Source of the DNA: Microbulbifer pacificus
Lineage (GTDB): Bacteria; Pseudomonadota; Gammaproteobacteria; Pseudomonadales; Cellvibrionaceae
Assembly (NCBI RefSeq): GCF_033723955.1
Contig: NZ_CP137555.1
Span: 558,001 to 622,000, forward strand
Length of the DNA: 64,000 nucleotides
Direction: 5' to 3'
Position 1 is the first letter of the stretch, and each line of letters opens with the position of its first letter. Under the pieces are notes generated by a model. That model had not been told where the DNA came from. It ran no database searches and saw only the letters and a program-made list of their open reading frames with translations. The translations under genes were made by a program, and so were the position numbers. This document shows, in pieces, positions 56,030-64,000 of this stretch.

Positions 56030-56719
56030 TTATTCCGGCGGGCGCTCGCCGTAAGTAGCGCGGGCAAAGGGAACCATTCCCTGGCTGCTCATACGGGCCG
56101 CCTGCTCGGAGTGTTCCATCATCACCCGGTTGAGGTGACGCATCAGTTCGGGAGACGGAACCACCTGCACTTGCGGGGAGGAGCCCATGCCAATTCGCTG
56201 CTCGGGAACCAGCTGAGGGTTAGTACTCACCGAACGGGTATTCAACGTCGGCACCAGGAAGCCGCTGGGCTGGGGCACGGACTGCACCGGCTGCTGTGCC
56301 GGGCGCTCCACCTCGGCCACCAGCTCACCACCGGTCTGCGGTGCCTGCAGCTGTTGCACACCCAGCACCGCGGCAAACGCTACCGTGGCCGCCACCGCTC
56401 CGCGCGACAGCTGGCGCCACCAGCGGCTGCGAGTCCCGCTGGAATCGTTGGCAGCTTCCGGCTCCGCGGTGGCTACCAGGTCAGGCTCATCGGCGATGGC
56501 CGCGGAAATACTGGCCGCAAGGCCGAGATTTACCGGCGCGACCTTTTCACCGCGCATCACACTGGCGGCCAGCTGGTAACGGGACCAGCGCTGGCTGAGA
56601 TCGCCGCCGGCGACATCGCTCTCCTTGAGTAGACGTTGAACTTCCAGTTCACTGGCTTCACCGTCCATCAACGCGGATAGCGATTCATTCAAACGCTGCT
56701 GATGATTCCCGTGAGACAT
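56030..56719 (-). CDS. mucA: Anti-sigma-E factor RseA/MucA
   Basis: 229 residues. The N-terminal cytoplasmic sigma-binding part has NESLSALMDGEASELEVQRLL and RWSRYQLAASVMRGE, as in RseA. A single transmembrane helix lies near residues 110-128 (GAVAATVAFAAVLGVQQL), and the Pro/Gln-rich periplasmic part ends in RHLNRVMMEHSEQAARMSSQG. It holds AlgU at the membrane until proteolysed. The ATG at 56719 has GAGGG upstream. The gap to algU is 251 bases, longer than usual. Confidence 0.93.
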   Translation of the reverse strand: MSHGNHQQRLNESLSALMDGEASELEVQRLLKESDVAGGDLSQRWSRYQLAASVMRGEKVAPVNLGLAASISAAIADEPDLVATAEPEAANDSSGTRSRWWRQLSRGAVAATVAFAAVLGVQQLQAPQTGGELVAEVERPAQQPVQSVPQPSGFLVPTLNTRSVSTNPQLVPEQRIGMGSSPQVQVVPSPELMRHLNRVMMEHSEQAARMSSQGMVPFARATYGERPPE

Positions 56720-56970
56720 ACGGGGCAACCCTCTTTCAGTGCAATCCAATTCCAATAGGTGCTGTAACCGCACCCTGTCTGTTGGTATCTGAGACCGGCG
56801 TCTACCGGAAAAGTTTTACTGGCAGGCAAATTTTGTGTGAATTCATCAAAAAAATTGCCTGTCGTTCCGGTCAACGCTGTTGTTTAGACTGAGAACCTCT
56901 CGTCCACGCCCCAGATAAAACAAATCTGACTAACTGACCGGCCAAATAATCGCCAGAAGTCGGGGCAGAA

Positions 56971-57585
56971 TTACCCGCGACCGCCCACTGGTTCCGGCTC
57001 GCCGGCCATGGCCGCCTGAACCGCACGGTCAATGGACTCGCGCGCGCGAAAGATGCGCGAACGCACAGTACCCACCGGGCAGCCCATCACCTCGGCGATC
57101 TCTTCGTAACTCAACCCTTCCAGCTCCCGCAGCGTCACCGCCGAGCGCAGATCTTCCGGCAGCTCGCGGATGGCCCGGTGCACCGTGGCCTCAAGCTGGT
57201 CGCGGAACAGCTGGTTTTCCGGGGTATCGTTATCCCGCAGCATCTCTGAGCCGGAGTAGAATTCGGCGTCTTCGAGATCCACATCGTAAGATGGCGGACG
57301 GCGGCTGCGGGAAACCAGATAGTTCTTGGCGGTATTGATGGCGATGCGGTACATCCAAGTGTAGAAGGCACTCTCGCCACGGAAATTGGCCAGTGCCCGG
57401 TAGGCCTTGATAAAGGCCTCCTGTACCACGTCATTCACTTCGGCGTGGTCATTGATATAGCGGCTGACTACCGCTGCAATCTTGTGCTGGTATTTGAGCA
57501 CGAGCAGATCAAAGGCGCGCTTGTCGCCGTTCTGAACCCGCTCCACCAGCTGTTGATCACTCGGCGAAGCCTGATGACCTGTCAT
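56971..57585 (-). CDS. algU: RNA polymerase sigma factor RpoE/AlgU
   Basis: 204 residues. ECF sigma regions: region 2 (AFDLLVLKYQHKIAAVVSRYI, then DVVQEAFIKAYRALANFRGESAFYTWMYRIAINTAKNYL) and region 4 (RSAVTLRELEGLSYEEIAEVMGCPVGTVRSRIFRARES). It directs transcription of envelope-stress genes when freed from MucA. A GGGAG ribosome site precedes the ATG. It is divergent from nadB, as in Pseudomonas and E. coli. Confidence 0.96.
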   Translation of the reverse strand: MTGHQASPSDQQLVERVQNGDKRAFDLLVLKYQHKIAAVVSRYINDHAEVNDVVQEAFIKAYRALANFRGESAFYTWMYRIAINTAKNYLVSRSRRPPSYDVDLEDAEFYSGSEMLRDNDTPENQLFRDQLEATVHRAIRELPEDLRSAVTLRELEGLSYEEIAEVMGCPVGTVRSRIFRARESIDRAVQAAMAGEPEPVGGRG

Positions 57586-57649
57586 CCCCTACTCCCAACC
57601 GCGGCCCCGGCGCACAACTGCCCGGAGCACAGGATTATTCTGTTGTGTC

Positions 57650-57678
57650 GAAGACAACCCGTTTCGGTCATAAGTTCC
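57650..57678 (-). promoter_or_regulatory. Candidate sigma-E (AlgU) autoregulatory promoter
   Basis: On the minus strand GGAACTT (57678-57672) is followed after 16 bases by GTCTTC (57655-57650), close to the GGAACTT-N16-GTCTGA sigma-E consensus. It lies about 65 bases upstream of the algU start, as in E. coli and Pseudomonas. Confidence 0.7.
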
Positions 57679-57707
57679 TGACAAATCGGTAATTTTTGAA
57701 GATGGCG

Positions 57708-57713
57708 TATACT
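57708..57713 (+). promoter_or_regulatory. Candidate -10 box for nadB
   Basis: TATACT, near consensus, ends 52 bases before the TTG start of nadB. No good -35 is seen at 16-18 bases upstream. Its TATA core can also be read on the other strand. Confidence 0.35.
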
Positions 57714-57765
57714 ACGCGCCCTCCGACACGAATAAAACTCTACCAGTAAAGAGGCAAAGCTACCC

Positions 57766-59376
57766 TTGAACAACTACGACGTTCTCGTTATCGGCAGTGG
57801 CGCCGCAGGTCTCACCCTGGCCCTGCACCTTGCCGCCCGCCACCGCGTGGCGCTGCTGTCCAAGCAGCGCCTGCAGGATGGCTCCACCTGGTTTGCCCAG
57901 GGCGGCATCGCCGGCGTGCTGGACGAGACCGACTCGGTGGAGGCACACATAGCCGATACCTTAGATGCCGGGGCCGGACTCTGCCACCCCGACGCCGTGC
58001 GTTTCACGGTGGAGAACAGCCGCGACGCCATTCAATGGCTGATTAACCAGGGAGTGGACTTCACCCGCGAAGAGGACGGAGACTACCACCTCACCAAGGA
58101 AGGCGGACACAGCCATCGCCGTATCATCCACAGTGCCGATGCCACCGGCCGGGCGGTACACAGTACCCTGATCGAGCGGGTCAGAAACACGCCGAATATC
58201 GACTGTTTTGAGCAGCATATCGCCCTCGACCTGATCCGTCAGCCCGATGCCGCCACCGGCCGCTTCCGCTGCGCCGGTTGTTACGTCTACAACAAGGACA
58301 CCGAAGAGGTGGAGGTCTTCCAGGGGCGCGCGGTGGTATTGGCCACCGGCGGTGCCGCCAAGGCCTACCTCTATACCAGCAACCCGGACGGCGCCAGCGG
58401 CGACGGCATCGCCATGGCCTGGCGCGCCGGCTGCCGGGTGGCCAACATGGAGTTCAACCAGTTCCACCCCACCTGCCTCTACCACCCCAAAGCCAAGTCC
58501 ATGCTGATTACCGAGGCGCTGCGCGGTGAAGGCGCACAGCTCAAGCTGCCGAACGGCGAGCGTTTTATGCAGCGCTTCGACAAGCGCGGCGAGCTGGCAC
58601 CGCGGGATATTGTCGCTCGTGCCATCGACCACGAGATGAAGCGCCTGGGTGCGGACTGCGTCTATCTGGACATTTCCCACAAAGATGAAAAGTTCGTACG
58701 CGAGCACTTCCCGACGGTGTACAAGAATTGCCTGCAATACGGAATCGATATCACCAAGGAACCCATCCCGGTGGTGCCCGCGGCCCACTATACCTGTGGC
58801 GGTGTGATGGTGGACCAGCACGGTTGCACCGACCTGGACCAGCTGTACGCCATCGGCGAAACCACGTTTACCGGCCTGCACGGCGCTAACCGCCTGGCCA
58901 GCAACTCGCTGCTGGAGTGTGTGGTCTACGCCCGCTCCGCCGCCAAGCATATCGACAGCACCCTGGACAAGATCGCCCCGCCGCGCCCGGCACTGGCGTG
59001 GGACGCATCCAGAGTGACGGATTCCGATGAAGACGTGGTGATTTCGCACAACTGGGACGAGCTGCGCCGGTTTATGTGGGACTATGTGGGCATCGTGCGC
59101 ACCCGCAAGCGCCTGCTGCGGGCAGAACACCGGGTGGGTCTGCTGCAACAGGAGATTCTGGAGTTCTACGCCAACTACAGGATCACCAGCGACCTGATTG
59201 AGCTGCGCAACCTGGCGAAGGTTTCGGAACTAATCATCCGCTCCGCGCTGGATCGCCGCGAGAGCCGCGGCCTGCACTACTCCCTCGACTACCCCGGGCT
59301 GCGGGAGCTGGCGATGGACACCATCCTGGTGCCGGAAAACTTTGCCAACCAGCGGCATTTTATCGGCGCGAACTGA
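57766..59376 (+). CDS. nadB: L-aspartate oxidase
   Basis: 536 residues. FAD-binding motif [18 protein letters not shown], then [15 protein letters not shown] and [12 protein letters not shown], with the Arg/His catalytic segment [15 protein letters not shown]. It oxidises aspartate to iminoaspartate, the first step of NAD synthesis, in the cytosol. The start codon is a TTG at 57766, matching the family N-terminus (NNYDVLVIG), with AGAGG about 11 bases upstream. It is divergent from algU. Confidence 0.96.
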   Translation: MNNYDVLVIGSGAAGLTLALHLAARHRVALLSKQRLQDGSTWFAQGGIAGVLDETDSVEAHIADTLDAGAGLCHPDAVRFTVENSRDAIQWLINQGVDFTREEDGDYHLTKEGGHSHRRIIHSADATGRAVHSTLIERVRNTPNIDCFEQHIALDLIRQPDAATGRFRCAGCYVYNKDTEEVEVFQGRAVVLATGGAAKAYLYTSNPDGASGDGIAMAWRAGCRVANMEFNQFHPTCLYHPKAKSMLITEALRGEGAQLKLPNGERFMQRFDKRGELAPRDIVARAIDHEMKRLGADCVYLDISHKDEKFVREHFPTVYKNCLQYGIDITKEPIPVVPAAHYTCGGVMVDQHGCTDLDQLYAIGETTFTGLHGANRLASNSLLECVVYARSAAKHIDSTLDKIAPPRPALAWDASRVTDSDEDVVISHNWDELRRFMWDYVGIVRTRKRLLRAEHRVGLLQQEILEFYANYRITSDLIELRNLAKVSELIIRSALDRRESRGLHYSLDYPGLRELAMDTILVPENFANQRHFIGAN

Positions 59377-59417
59377 AGCGGGCGATATCCGCGCACCCAT
59401 CGGTTCAGCGTCAACTC

Positions 59418-59440
59418 ACCGGTCATTTGTCGGTTTTTTA
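59418..59440 (+). terminator. Weak terminator candidate after nadB
   Basis: A short stem (ACCG with CGGT) followed by six T residues, 42 bases past the nadB stop. The stem is only 4-5 bp, so this is a low-confidence call. Confidence 0.3.
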
Positions 59441-59448
59441 TCGCTCTC

Positions 59449-59949
59449 CTATCGGGAAAAACGCAATGCCACCAGCAGCCGGCGCCAGTCGTCGGCGCCG
59501 GTGGCATCGCTGCTTAGCACCAGCCGCAGCCTGCGCCCCTCGAGGTCGCGACCGTTGATCACAATCAGCCAGCGCCACAGCGTCAACTCACCGCAAAAAC
59601 GGAACTCCCGCCTGGCCCCGCCCTTCACCTGCCAGTACCAGCGCTTCTCCGCCGTCGACAGGCGCCCCACCGACCGGTCAAGGCGCTGCCACTCCAGCCA
59701 AGCGATGGTAAACACAAGCAACGAAGCCACCCCCACCGCTACCCATGGCAGGCGAGAAAAAGCGAGCAGCAACAGGGATTGGACAGCCAGCAGCCACAGC
59801 AGGCGCTGCAGCCGGCGGGAGGGAGAGAAATCACAGGCGAGCCGGGCACTGCGCTCGGTACCAACACCCGTGTGGCCCGCGAAAGCCCTGCCCGGCCGGG
59901 CGGGCGCCTCGCGGGCGGAAGTGTCAGTCCTGCAGGCCGGTGTTGTCAC
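59449..59949 (-). CDS. ygfX: YgfX/CptA-family membrane protein
   Basis: About 166 residues if begun at the GTG at 59949; the start is not certain. Two transmembrane helices lie together (RLLWLLAVQSLLLLAFSRL and WVAVGVASLLVFTIAWLEW), then a soluble beta-rich part (RWYWQVKGGARREFRFCGEL, then DDWRRLLVALRF). It resembles E. coli YgfX (CptA), an inner-membrane protein encoded next to SdhE and reported to disturb the cytoskeleton. The reading frame overlaps the end of sdhE by about 26 bases. The N-terminal 30 residues do not look conserved, so translation may begin later. Confidence 0.6.
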   Translation of the reverse strand: MTTPACRTDTSAREAPARPGRAFAGHTGVGTERSARLACDFSPSRRLQRLLWLLAVQSLLLLAFSRLPWVAVGVASLLVFTIAWLEWQRLDRSVGRLSTAEKRWYWQVKGGARREFRFCGELTLWRWLIVINGRDLEGRRLRLVLSSDATGADDWRRLLVALRFSR

Positions 59950-60169
59950 GGATGATCTGCACAATTTTCAGCAGCTCTGGATCTTCCGGGTCTTCGCGGC
60001 GCAGGAACCACGCAAACAGGTCCTGATCCTGCTCGTCCAGCAGGCGGATATAACGCTGCTTGTCTTCCTCGGAAAGCGTTTCGTAGACATTGTCCAGAAA
60101 CGGCAGCAGTACCAGGTCCAGCTCCAACATGCCGCGACGGCTGGCCCAAAACAGGCGGTTGCGATCCAT
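59924..60169 (-). CDS. sdhE: FAD assembly factor SdhE
   Basis: 81 residues. The family signature is RNRLFWASRRGMLELDLVLLPFLD (RGxxE motif: RRGMLE), followed by an acidic helical part. SdhE helps attach FAD to the succinate dehydrogenase flavoprotein. The ATG at 60169 is the family start. It is divergent from ygfZ and followed by overlapping ygfX, as in E. coli. A longer frame upstream is an artefact. Confidence 0.93.
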   Translation of the reverse strand: MDRNRLFWASRRGMLELDLVLLPFLDNVYETLSEEDKQRYIRLLDEQDQDLFAWFLRREDPEDPELLKIVQIIRDNTGLQD

Positions 60170-60288
60170 ACTTCTTTTCTCAATAGCCGGGTTGCAAAGT
60201 GCGCGCAGTATAGCGGTAGTTGAAATCCCGCCGCAAAACCCCAGATACTGCACCACTTCAATAAGCGGTCGAAGAAGGCGAATTCAGC

Positions 60289-61353
60289 ATGGATCAACAG
60301 CAGTGGCAGGAATTTCTCTGTGGCCAGGGCGCCCTGTGGAATGAAGGCGCGGCGGACTTTCCCGCGGGAGAAAACAGCAACTCCGGCGCCGAACTGCAAC
60401 TGATCGACCTGAGCCCCATGGGCGCCATTTCCATTAACGGACCCGACAGCCAGAAATTCCTGCAGGGCCAGCTCACCTGCGACCTGGTGAAACTGCCGGA
60501 CGAACACCTCACCCTCGGCAGCCACTGCAACCCCAAGGGCCGCATGATCAGCGCCTTTTTTGCGCTAAAAATCTCGCAGACGGAATTCGTCCTGCTACTG
60601 CCGCGGGATCTGGTGGCCACGGCGCTCGCAGCGCTGAAGAAATATGCGGTGTTTTTCAAAACCCAGTTGGAAGATGTCAGCGACAGCCAACACTGGTTCG
60701 GCCTCTGCGGGCGCGATGCCGGCGCTGCCGCCAGCCATCTCCTGAGCCTGTCCCACGGCAGCAGTTCCGATCTGGTGACGGGCCAGCTGCGCAGTTTCGA
60801 CCACAATGGTCACCGCGCGCTGGCCGCATGCCTGAGCGAGCGCAATGTGGTGATTCAGTTACCACTGGAGCAGGCCGCGGACCTGTGGCAGAAGCTCGCC
60901 GGCAGTGGCCCCGTTGCCAGTGGCTACAGCCAGTGGCAACGGCAGCTTATCGAAGCGGGATTGCCGCAGGTTCACCAGAGCAGCAGCGAAATGTTTATCC
61001 CGCAGATGGTGAACCTGCACCTGTTGGGCGGTGTGAGCTTCAAGAAAGGCTGTTACACCGGGCAGGAAGTCGTCGCGCGTATGCAGTACCTGGGTGCCGC
61101 CAAGCGCCGCATGTACCGCGCGCGCATCGACGGCGGCGAGCTGCCGCAGGCCGGCGCGGAAATATTTACCCCCAATGGTGGCTCGAGTGTCGGCAACACT
61201 GTGCAGGCTTGCCACGTGGGCGATGAAATCGAGTTGCTGGCAGTACTCACCAAGAGCAAGGTGGCCGATGGCGAGAGCCTGCAGCTAGCCGACGGCCGCG
61301 TACTGGAATTGCTGGAACTCCCCTACGACGCCGACGCCGACCCACTCGCCTGA
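60289..61353 (+). CDS. ygfZ: YgfZ/GcvT-domain folate-binding protein
   Basis: 354 residues. The conserved motif is in FKKGCYTGQEVVARMQYLG (KGCYxGQE), with MGAISINGPDSQKFLQGQLTCDL at the start. YgfZ is a folate-dependent protein that supports iron-sulfur cluster enzymes. It begins with an ATG 119 bases upstream of which sdhE diverges, a conserved pair. It converges on ung, 31 bases apart. Confidence 0.9.
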   Translation: MDQQQWQEFLCGQGALWNEGAADFPAGENSNSGAELQLIDLSPMGAISINGPDSQKFLQGQLTCDLVKLPDEHLTLGSHCNPKGRMISAFFALKISQTEFVLLLPRDLVATALAALKKYAVFFKTQLEDVSDSQHWFGLCGRDAGAAASHLLSLSHGSSSDLVTGQLRSFDHNGHRALAACLSERNVVIQLPLEQAADLWQKLAGSGPVASGYSQWQRQLIEAGLPQVHQSSSEMFIPQMVNLHLLGGVSFKKGCYTGQEVVARMQYLGAAKRRMYRARIDGGELPQAGAEIFTPNGGSSVGNTVQACHVGDEIELLAVLTKSKVADGESLQLADGRVLELLELPYDADADPLA

Positions 61354-61384
61354 TTCCTATTTCCGCGGTTCAGGTTTTCACAAC

Positions 61385-62107
61385 TCAGATTTCTACCGCA
61401 ACTCTGCGCAAGGCATCCGCGGCAGGCAGCGCCCAGTTGATGGGCGTCTCGCCGCGCTGCTGCAGATAGGCATTCGCCTGTGAAAACGGCCGGGTGCCGA
61501 AAAATCCCCGGTGCGCCGACAGCGGCGACGGGTGTGGACCGCTCAGCACCAGGTGCTTGCGGCGGTCGATAAAATTTCCTTTCTTCTGCGCGTAGCTGCC
61601 CCACAGCACAAACACCAGCCCTTCCCGCTGCTCTGCCAGCGCGTGCACGGCGGCATCGGTGAATTGCTCCCAGCCGCGCCCCTGATGGGCCCCCGCCTTG
61701 CTTTCCTCAACCGTCAGTGTCGCGTTCAGCAGCAACACACCCTGCTCTGCCCAGGGCTGCAGGCAGCCGTGATTGGGTGGCGCAATGCCGAGGTCGGACT
61801 GGAGCTCCTTGTAGATATTCTGCAGTGACGGAGGAATCCGCACACCCGGCATCACAGAAAAACACAAGCCGTGGGCCTGCCCCGCACCATGGTAGGGATC
61901 CTGCCCGAGGATCACCACTTTGACCCGATCAAAGGGGGTGGAATTGAATGCGTTGAAGATCTGGCCGCCGGGGGGAAAGATTTTCTTGCCCGCCTGTTTT
62001 TCCTGCTGCAGAAACTGCCGCAGTTCGCCCATATAGTGTTTACTGAATTCCGGCTCGAGTACCGAGAGCCAGCTGGGGTGGATTTTTACCTTGTCGGAAA
62101 CCTGCAT
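61385..62107 (-). CDS. ung: Uracil-DNA glycosylase (family 1)
   Basis: 240 residues. The catalytic Asp lies in [18 protein letters not shown] and the second site is [14 protein letters not shown]. It removes uracil from DNA in base-excision repair. The gene follows the UDG-like gene by 20 bases, on the same strand. Confidence 0.96.
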   Translation of the reverse strand: MQVSDKVKIHPSWLSVLEPEFSKHYMGELRQFLQQEKQAGKKIFPPGGQIFNAFNSTPFDRVKVVILGQDPYHGAGQAHGLCFSVMPGVRIPPSLQNIYKELQSDLGIAPPNHGCLQPWAEQGVLLLNATLTVEESKAGAHQGRGWEQFTDAAVHALAEQREGLVFVLWGSYAQKKGNFIDRRKHLVLSGPHPSPLSAHRGFFGTRPFSQANAYLQQRGETPINWALPAADALRRVAVEI

Positions 62108-62127
62108 CGTCTCTTTCTTGTTTAAAT

Positions 62128-62712
62128 CTATAAAATTTTCTGCACCTGCGCCCTGAGTGCCGGCACCACTTCCTCATCAAACCAGGGGCGGCGTTTCAGC
62201 CACAGGGTGTTTCTGGGGCTGGGGTGCGGCAACGGAAAAAACCCGTGGGGAAGTGCATCGATGTAGTGGTGAACATTCTTGCTAATGCTCCCATACCAGT
62301 GGGGCAGATAGTAGCGCTGGGCGTACTGACCGATCAGCAGTGTCAGCTGGATATCCGGCAGTTCCGCCAGCAGGCGCGCGTGCCATGTCGGCGCGCACTC
62401 CGGCCTGGGCGGCAGGTCGCCCCCCTTGCCGCGCCCGGGATAGCAAAACCCCATGGGCACGATGGCGATCCGGGACGTATCGTAGAAGGTATCGCGATCG
62501 ACCTGCAGCCACTCGCGCAGGCGATCGCCGGAGGGATCATTCCAGGGAATCCCGGTTGCATGTACCTTGGTACCGGGCGCCTGACCGACGATCAATAATC
62601 GGGCGGTGCGCGCCGCGCTCAGAACCGGATGCGGCCCCAGCGGCAGATTCGGTTCGCACAGGCGGCAGGCGCGCACCTCTTTTAACAGCAGATCCAGCTT
62701 GGTCGCTGCCAA
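62128..62712 (-). CDS. Uracil-DNA glycosylase superfamily protein
   Basis: 194 residues. The superfamily motif 1 is [28 protein letters not shown] and motif 2 is [12 protein letters not shown]. It differs from family 1 and resembles family 4/5-like proteins, but only CRLC of the four cluster Cys residues is plain, so a 4Fe-4S cluster is doubtful. Activity is not known. The start is a TTG at 62712; no ATG is close. It follows the phytase/esterase-like gene by 6 bases. Confidence 0.75.
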   Translation of the reverse strand: MAATKLDLLLKEVRACRLCEPNLPLGPHPVLSAARTARLLIVGQAPGTKVHATGIPWNDPSGDRLREWLQVDRDTFYDTSRIAIVPMGFCYPGRGKGGDLPPRPECAPTWHARLLAELPDIQLTLLIGQYAQRYYLPHWYGSISKNVHHYIDALPHGFFPLPHPSPRNTLWLKRRPWFDEEVVPALRAQVQKIL

Positions 62713-62718
62713 AACCGC

Positions 62719-63732
62719 TTACCGTTCTTCCGAAGTCATTTCGGGAAATGCGAAATGCAACAGCAGTCCGCGGGAATCATCGGGAGCCACGGCGCGCCCA
62801 ACACCATTGTTGTCCAGCACCACAAATATTCCCTGCTCATTCACTGCGAGCCCCTCGCCCTTGCCGAAACGAGTCTCGCGGTAGACATAGGTGGGCCCCT
62901 CTTCGATATCCCGGTAGTGAATACACCACTCGGCCTGGAGGTTGTCGAGGTTGCGTCGGCAAACCGCAAAGGCATTGCGCTCCAGGGTATACAGCGCACC
63001 GCCGTATGCAGCAAGCCCCGCCAGATCTTCCGTGCGACCGTGAAAATCAAGACCGCTGACTGCCGGCAACGCGCGAAAATCACGCCCGACCTCATCGCCC
63101 GCGCTCAATTTAAGCAGCCCCCTTGGGTCCCGTTCCAGCGCCACCCAGAAATCCTCACCGACCCGGACCACACCTTCACTTTCCCCATTGAAGTGCCGCA
63201 GGAAGCCGCGTGCTTTCGCCGCTTCCGACCAGCGTACCGGCAGCCACTCGGCCCCTTGTTGCTCAGGGTTGAGTCGGGCAATGCGATTGTGTCGCTCACT
63301 CAGCAAATAAATTCCGCGTTCATCACAGGTGATGCCCTCAAAATCCATACTGAGTGGCACGCTGGCGTAGTGCAGCGCACGGGCTTTCAGCAGTACAGGC
63401 TGATCGTCCGGCAACGGCGGGCGGGCAAAATCCGCCTTGGCGGCAAGCGCGACGGAATCGCGGCCGGGCTCGGGAGATAAGCGATATATATGCTCCGAAA
63501 CCTTGTCGGCCACCGCCAGCAACTCTCCAGCGCAAAAACTCAGGCCGGAAATATCCAGCCCCTCGCTGCCGTCAATCCACCAGGCATCAATCAGTTTTGC
63601 GGGCAGCACCGGCGCCGGCACGCCCGCGACCGGTGCGGCCACCCCAGAAAGGCTCAACAGCACCGCCGCGGCAATGCGCAATATCGGCTTGGGTAAATGC
63701 TTCAAAGGTCTGTCCCGTAATAAAGGGATCAC
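62719..63732 (-). CDS. Secreted esterase-like-activity-of-phytase family protein
   Basis: 337 residues. A signal peptide covers about residues 1-40 (ILRIAAAVLLSLSGVAAPVAG). The rest has the repeating beta-propeller-like pattern of the PF13449 family: SMDFEGITCDERGIYLLSERHNRIARL, then DFHGRTEDLAGLAAYGGALYTLERN, and FGKGEGLAVNEQGIFVVLDN. Members are periplasmic or secreted and the activity is poorly defined. The GTG at 63732 lies one base after the yajQ stop, so translation is probably coupled. Confidence 0.75.
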   Translation of the reverse strand: MIPLLRDRPLKHLPKPILRIAAAVLLSLSGVAAPVAGVPAPVLPAKLIDAWWIDGSEGLDISGLSFCAGELLAVADKVSEHIYRLSPEPGRDSVALAAKADFARPPLPDDQPVLLKARALHYASVPLSMDFEGITCDERGIYLLSERHNRIARLNPEQQGAEWLPVRWSEAAKARGFLRHFNGESEGVVRVGEDFWVALERDPRGLLKLSAGDEVGRDFRALPAVSGLDFHGRTEDLAGLAAYGGALYTLERNAFAVCRRNLDNLQAEWCIHYRDIEEGPTYVYRETRFGKGEGLAVNEQGIFVVLDNNGVGRAVAPDDSRGLLLHFAFPEMTSEER

Positions 63733-63733
63733 C

Positions 63734-64000
63734 TCAATCGCGGAAGTTCTCGAACTGCAGCGGCTGCTCCAGCTCCTTGCTCCGCAACATGGCGATCACC
63801 TGCTGCAGGTCGTCGCGTTTCTTACCGGTAACGCGCACGGCATCGCCCTGAATCGCCGCCTGCACCTTGAGTTTTTCATCCTTGATGATCTTGACGATCT
63901 TTTTTGATAGCTCTTTGTCGAGACCGTTTTTCAGTTTGATCTCCTGCTTTACCTGCTTGCCGGACTGCACCGGCTCGCCCACATCCATCACCAGCGGGTC
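63734..64000 (-). CDS. yajQ: YajQ-family nucleotide-binding protein, N-terminus beyond the right edge
   Basis: The last 88 codons of the gene are visible and the frame is open at the edge. The C-terminal part [39 protein letters not shown] and PLQFENFRD is the YajQ signature. YajQ binds cyclic di-GMP or nucleotides and affects gene expression through partner proteins. The next gene starts one base after its stop (TGAGGTG). Confidence 0.92.
   Translation of the reverse strand, partial: DPLVMDVGEPVQSGKQVKQEIKLKNGLDKELSKKIVKIIKDEKLKVQAAIQGDAVRVTGKKRDDLQQVIAMLRSKELEQPLQFENFRD

Overview
The window is about 64 kb of GC-rich chromosome from a gammaproteobacterium. The gene order nadB / algU(rpoE)-mucA-mucB-mucC, mucD-lepA-lepB-rnc-era-recO, a BarA/GacS-type kinase, cysM-relA-mazG, an AlgP-like histone H1-like protein and a SpuC/PuuA polyamine pair point to a Pseudomonas-related marine lineage. 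A Microbulbifer/Cellvibrionales-type host is my best guess; this is inferred from content and order, not from a database search. I see no prophage, insertion sequence, CRISPR array, tRNA or rRNA. Nearly every base lies in a gene, and the long antisense open frames are codon-bias shadows.

Layout. 1-3.0 kb: a surface-glycan methyltransferase (cut by the left edge) coupled to a GT4 glycosyltransferase, then an OmpW-type porin. 3.1-9.1 kb: a minus-strand polyamine region (gamma-glutamylputrescine synthetase, class III aminotransferase, GntR regulator, small membrane protein, patatin-like protein, glyoxalase-like protein). 9.2-23.8 kb: mixed metabolism and turnover (kynureninase-like PLP enzyme, SIMPL lipoprotein, secreted amidohydrolase, M16 protease, leucine-type dehydrogenase, RNase II, PepD, YbaK, HAD phosphatase, RdgC). 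23.9-29.4 kb: gnd, a tandem-hotdog thioesterase-like protein, a membrane PH-like protein, and two adjacent secreted proteins sharing one beta-rich domain. 29.5-41.7 kb: a long minus-strand block (trpS, a DUF3524/QTMAN-like glycosyltransferase, a 3-hydroxyisobutyrate-dehydrogenase-like enzyme, uppP, tsaB, an AlgP-like protein, hemH, adk, mazG, relA, cysM). 41.9-44.9 kb: a BarA/GacS-like hybrid kinase. 44.9-57.6 kb: recO back through lepA, mucD, then mpaA and ycjG (murein-peptide recycling), then mucC, mucB, mucA, algU. 57.8-64 kb: nadB, ygfX-sdhE, ygfZ, and a minus-strand yajQ-phytase/esterase-like-UDG-like-ung run cut by the right edge.

How the parts work together. The right half is the envelope-stress sigma-factor system with its anti-sigma module and periplasmic protease. 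A good sigma-E-type promoter lies in front of algU, which suggests autoregulation. Two murein-peptide recycling genes sit inside this otherwise canonical cluster. Beside it are stringent response (relA), nucleotide house-cleaning (mazG) and a global two-component regulator.

No wholly new multi-gene system stands out. The best leads are a 114-bp nested inverted repeat at 11188-11301, the paired secreted proteins at 27.4-29.4 kb, the altered ATP-binding boxes of the BarA-like kinase, a bacterial QTMAN-like gene, a CA-rich leader with no Shine-Dalgarno sequence at 26.7 kb, and several TTG start codons in core genes.
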